Under the pieces are notes generated by a model. The model searched no databases. It was not told where the DNA came from and saw nothing but the letters and a program-made list of their open reading frames with translations. Made by a program: the position numbers and the translations under genes. Below, in pieces: positions 63,788 to 64,000 of a stretch of 64,000 bases of DNA (positions are counted from its first letter, which is position 1; each line of letters opens with the position of its first letter). The DNA is from an uncultured Pseudomonadota bacterium. Lineage in GTDB: Bacteria; Pseudomonadota; Gammaproteobacteria; Steroidobacterales; Steroidobacteraceae. Location: NCBI GenBank assembly GCA_903862885.1, contig CAIOZU010000028.1:57581-121580 (forward strand). The letters are read 5' to 3'.

Positions 63788-63858
63788 TGGTCGTGCAGTC
63801 AAGCGCGGCTGTTTGTTTTTTATTTTACCGGTTAAGCCGATTCACTTAGGGGAAAGCG

Positions 63859-64000
63859 ATGCCTTCAGATATTGAGATTGCGCAGAAAGCGACATTAAAG
63901 CCGATTACGGAGATTGCGGCGAAGATTGGTATACCGTTATCGAGTCTTGAGAGCTACGGGCACTACAAGGCGAAGATTGGTTTTGATTTTTTAGAGAGCC
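63859..64000 (+). CDS. fhs: Formate-tetrahydrofolate ligase, N-terminal part (runs off the window)
   Basis: The frame opens at ATG 63859, after RBS AGGGGAAAG, and continues without a stop to the window end, giving 47 residues. [37 protein letters not shown] is the well-conserved start of formyltetrahydrofolate synthetase. The enzyme interconverts formate and 10-formyl-THF with ATP. In this position it would use or oxidise the C1 units released by TMADH and N-methylglutamate dehydrogenase. The 71-base gap after etfA has a T-rich stretch (63820s) but no strong stem. Confidence 0.9.
   Translation, partial: MPSDIEIAQKATLKPITEIAAKIGIPLSSLESYGHYKAKIGFDFLES

Overview
The window reads as a gammaproteobacterial chromosome, chromid or megaplasmid segment of moderately high GC. 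Support comes from the gene complement: YbiT- and Uup-type ABC-F ATPases, RsuA/RluA-type pseudouridine synthases, a TIGR02466-type oxygenase, a TonB-dependent receptor and an RND pump with a NodT-type outer-membrane lipoprotein. Placement below class level is not possible from the sequence alone. Functional calls rest on motif reading and remembered family sequences; no database search was run.

Left end (1-2400): the end of a ParA-type ATPase, a plasmid-type ParB, an intergenic stretch rich in inverted and direct repeats, a KfrA-like coiled-coil DNA-binding protein preceded by a near-perfect palindrome, and an overlapping DUF3293 gene. This looks like a partition locus of a secondary replicon or an integrated plasmid, although housekeeping-type genes follow directly.

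Middle (2400-47200): mostly ordinary genes in short operons. They include an FAH-family hydrolase, ybiT, an rRNA pseudouridine synthase coupled to a methyltransferase, a non-canonical NRAMP-like transporter, a D-amino-acid dehydrogenase-like flavoprotein with a DUF885 peptidase, an ECF sigma / membrane partner / RDD-bactofilin operon, uup with a GNAT gene, several SDRs, a gamma-glutamyltransferase, a homocysteine S-methyltransferase, a three-gene RND efflux operon, an agmatinase-family enzyme, a lipoprotein quinohaemoprotein alcohol dehydrogenase with a lanthanide-type Asp, an amine/amino-acid permease and a TonB receptor. An XRE-cupin regulator sits at the border of the last block.

Right end (47500-64000): a continuous methylated-amine catabolic island, all on the plus strand. 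The first operon is mgdABCD (sarcosine-oxidase-like subunits), gmaS, mgsABC and an unknown 162-residue gene. After a terminator comes the second unit: tmd (trimethylamine dehydrogenase, with all key active-site residues), a membrane HdrD/DUF224-type iron-sulfur protein, etfB and etfA closely matching the Methylophilus ETF, and the start of fhs (formate-tetrahydrofolate ligase). Together they would oxidise trimethylamine, pass electrons through ETF to quinone, convert methylamine through gamma-glutamylmethylamide and N-methylglutamate, and feed C1 units into folate metabolism. No recognisable dimethylamine-oxidising enzyme is in the window, so the DMA to methylamine step is either encoded elsewhere or done by something unrecognised; the 162-residue gene is the most interesting unknown. 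No tRNA, rRNA, CRISPR array or insertion sequence was seen.
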